Notes under the pieces: generated by a model | The model's input: only the letters and a program-made list of their open reading frames with translations | Databases searched by the model: none | Told to the model about the DNA's origin: nothing | DNA from: Medicago truncatula | Lineage: Eukaryota; Streptophyta; Magnoliopsida; Fabales; Fabaceae | DNA length: 64,000 bases | NCBI RefSeq assembly: GCF_003473485.1 | Contig: NC_053042.1 | Coordinates: 14,900,501 to 14,964,500, forward strand | Direction of reading: 5' to 3' | Translations under genes and position numbers: made by a program | Shown: positions 62,414-64,000 of the stretch, piece after piece | How the letters are laid out: the number at the start of each line of letters is the position of its first letter | Numbering within the stretch: the stretch's first letter is position 1

Positions 62414-62884
62414 GTATTCTTCTCATTTCAAATTTGGATTTATACTTACCGGTTTAGATCTAAATATTGAATAATTAAGTTTAAATTCAATTGATTATTT
62501 TGTTTGTTGTGTATATTGATCAATTGCCCTGTATTGTAAGAACAATTATGTGTTGGAGATTAGTGTTTATCAATATTTTGGTTTATTGTTTTTTAAAATC
62601 ACAATCACATTTTACCAGAATAACATTTCACTTGTTTTTTAAACAAAAGGAAATTTTTCTGGCAACGGGGGGATGGAAAGAAAAGGACATCACGTGATTT
62701 CTTCTTTCTTCTCCAACGGTAGGATATTTGAGTTTAAAAACCCCCAAATCCCCCCATTCTCCATTCCCATCTCATTTATCTATTCTTCTTCTCTTAATCG
62801 AATTTCTCTTTCAATTCGTGTGCATATCTCCCTTTCTTTCCCGTATTCATCCCTTTCAATTCGTATTCATCCCTTTTTTTCCAG
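62414..62884 (+). other. Probable leader intron of the GRF gene
   Basis: A donor-like AAG|GTATTC at 62413/62414 and a strong acceptor, CTTTTTTTCCAG, ending at 62884, lie just 10 bp before the ATG at 62895. This would give a 5' UTR intron of 471 bp and explains why the upstream in-frame Met at 62673 is not the start. Predicted only. Confidence 0.5.
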
Positions 62885-62894
62885 GAATCCAACA

Positions 62895-63239
62895 ATGGGT
62901 GATTATTCATCTTCAACCCTGTCTAGTGCAACACAGCAACAAAGAGGTAACCTGGTTTGCTATTGTAGTGTTGATTCACCATTGGTAACCGCTTGGACAG
63001 ATGAAAACCCAGGGCGGAGATTCTATGGATGTGGGAGATATTTTCAGAGGAGGAAATGCAAGTTTTTTAGGCGGTTTGATCCGGAAGTCCCAGATCGACA
63101 GAAGAAAATCATCAGAGGATTGCTGAAGAAAAACGATGCTTTGAGGAAGAAAGAGAGAACTCATGTGAGTATCATTGTCATTTTAGGGGTATTGTTGTTG
63201 CTAAGTTTTGTTGTAATGTGCATTAAGTTTGCTAACTGA
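62895..63239 (+). CDS. Small GRF-type zinc-finger protein with C-terminal membrane helix
   Basis: Encodes 114 residues from MGDYSSSTLS. The GRF zinc finger spans about 20-58: C22 and C24 (VCYC), the GRRFYGC motif with C46, and C55 in CKFF, the four expected zinc ligands. A basic helical linker (61-89) is followed by a transmembrane segment (about 91-110) and a short tail. This architecture matches the small plant proteins often named At4g04775-like. GRF fingers bind single-stranded nucleic acid in some proteins; the role of the membrane-anchored plant forms is unknown. The start is preferred because a splice acceptor lies 10 bp upstream and the context AACAATGGG is good. Confidence 0.85.
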   Translation: MGDYSSSTLSSATQQQRGNLVCYCSVDSPLVTAWTDENPGRRFYGCGRYFQRRKCKFFRRFDPEVPDRQKKIIRGLLKKNDALRKKERTHVSIIVILGVLLLLSFVVMCIKFAN

Positions 63240-63755
63240 TGTGATATTAGAGAGATTAGGTGTGATGTGTTTAATTATGGTAACCTTGTAATGGTATGAA
63301 AACTATGTAAGTTATGAATTGAGAATGAAGAAGGAATTGAATAATTTTGTGTACTATGTTTGATGAATTTCTGTTAGTGTGAATAAGTTGTGCAAATAAC
63401 TGATAGACAAATAACTGATTGCAAGATATATATTGAAGCAAAATAGTACTTAACATAATATTATGATAATAAGAGTACTTAACATTACATGCCCATAGAC
63501 CATGTCTGATGTTCCACAAAGATAAGACACAATTCAAGTCAAAATACTTAAAGATTACATTCCAAAAGATGAAATTATTCAACACCCAAAAAGTGGAGCA
63601 CATATTGTAAGCTAAGTCTCTGCTAAAACAACTGAAAATAGTTTAAGGCTTGTTGGTTGATTGTTGAGTCCCAACTTGACACAAATAGTTTTTCAGACCC
63701 AACTAGATGCTTCCCACCTTTGACAATACAAAAAATTATTTACAGATTATCATTC
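63240..63755. other. Convergent 3' flanks of the GRF gene and the edge gene
   Basis: AT-rich DNA between two convergent genes, presumably both 3' UTRs. The 110-codon minus-strand frame here (63271-63603) has no recognisable features. Confidence 0.4.
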
Positions 63756-64000
63756 CTAATGCTTAGATAGCCAACTGTCTTCTGCCTTGGCCTGTAAGTT
63801 TGCAGCTAACTCATTATGTTCCCACATGATTAGGTCCGTGGCCACCTTCAACCTGATCACATCCTCATGTACCTGAAACAAAATCATGTTCTAAGTATAA
63901 AATTTTACACATTATAACAATCATAACTATTTATTTAAACAAATCACAAACCAAGCCAGTGGTGTTAGGCTGAAACATGTCCTCCATTCCCATCCATCCC
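63756..64000 (-). CDS. Unidentified gene, last two exons (partial)
   Basis: Exon ending at 63952 (open to the window edge, ..GMEDMFQPNTTGL), intron 63951-63873 (GTTTGT..TTTCAG, 79 bp), final exon 63872-63756 encoding VHEDVIRLKVATDLIMWEHN and 18 more residues, then TAG. The two exons join in the same reading phase, which supports the model. The tail is charged and probably helical or coiled coil. No family recognised. It is convergent with the GRF gene. Confidence 0.5.

Larger units (their letters stand above)
57571..62894. other. Gene-free stretch: end of array and unique flank
   Basis: Up to 60556 this is array sequence (Tourist-like MITE, retroposon I). From 60557 it is unique. Around 61100-61600 the sequence (for example near GGTCCCGATAAATAGTAGCA) resembles non-coding parts of LTR retrotransposons common in legumes, but I see no LTRs or coding domains. 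61961-62222 is a two-copy 135-bp repeat, and 61960-62884 probably holds the leader exon and intron of the GRF gene. Confidence 0.5.

Noticed and set aside
62673-62894. 74-codon upstream extension of the GRF protein
   Set aside because: It runs through a pyrimidine-rich stretch ending in a splice acceptor; the conserved part starts at 62895.

Overview
The window is plant nuclear DNA, most likely from a legume (Medicago/Trifolium type). The evidence is AT-rich intergenic DNA, spliced genes with GT..AG introns, plant miniature transposons, and clustered LRR receptor kinases of the MIK2 (At4g08850) type. The legume assignment is inference. No rRNA, tRNA, CRISPR or prokaryotic feature was recognised.

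Layout. Positions 1-60556 are a head-to-tail tandem array of one 23.8-kb unit. The end of a partial unit occupies 1-12978, and two full units occupy 12979-36784 and 36785-60556. Unit boundaries are set by the place (about 60556) where the third copy stops matching and unique flank begins. Each full unit carries three minus-strand genes: X, a long MIK2-like LRR receptor kinase (1157 residues, 29 LRRs); Y, a shorter paralogue (890 residues, 18 LRRs); and D, a 428-residue intronless protein with an HD-like N-terminal half and a TPR-like C-terminal half. X and Y share an intron at the same place, inside the kinase APE motif. Each full unit also holds a fossil fragment of D and about 7-8 kb of transposon-rich DNA between its left end and X.

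The copies are almost identical. The differences I could find by eye are length changes in homopolymers or short tandem repeats. Three of these are single-base losses that break X copy 2 (twice) and D copy 2 (once). X copy 3, all three Y copies, and D copies 1 and 3 are open. X copy 1 is visible only at its N-terminus. The array is therefore either a very recent amplification or partly an assembly artefact, and the apparent pseudogenes need checking against reads.

Transposons in the unit include a 410-bp Mutator-type MITE with a 10-bp target duplication, a 1028-bp Tourist-like MITE with TTA duplications, an 838-bp foldback element, and two 450-470-bp retroposons of one family with 17-18-bp duplications. 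Several minimal oligo(A) scars are flanked by 15-17-bp direct repeats.

The right flank (60557-64000) is unique. It holds a two-copy 135-bp repeat in a probable 5' leader, a small GRF zinc-finger membrane protein gene on the plus strand, and the last two exons of an unidentified minus-strand gene.

Function. X and Y are expected to be plasma-membrane receptors for peptide or pathogen signals, so the array would change receptor dosage. D has no clear role; its repeated linkage to the receptor genes may be hitch-hiking.
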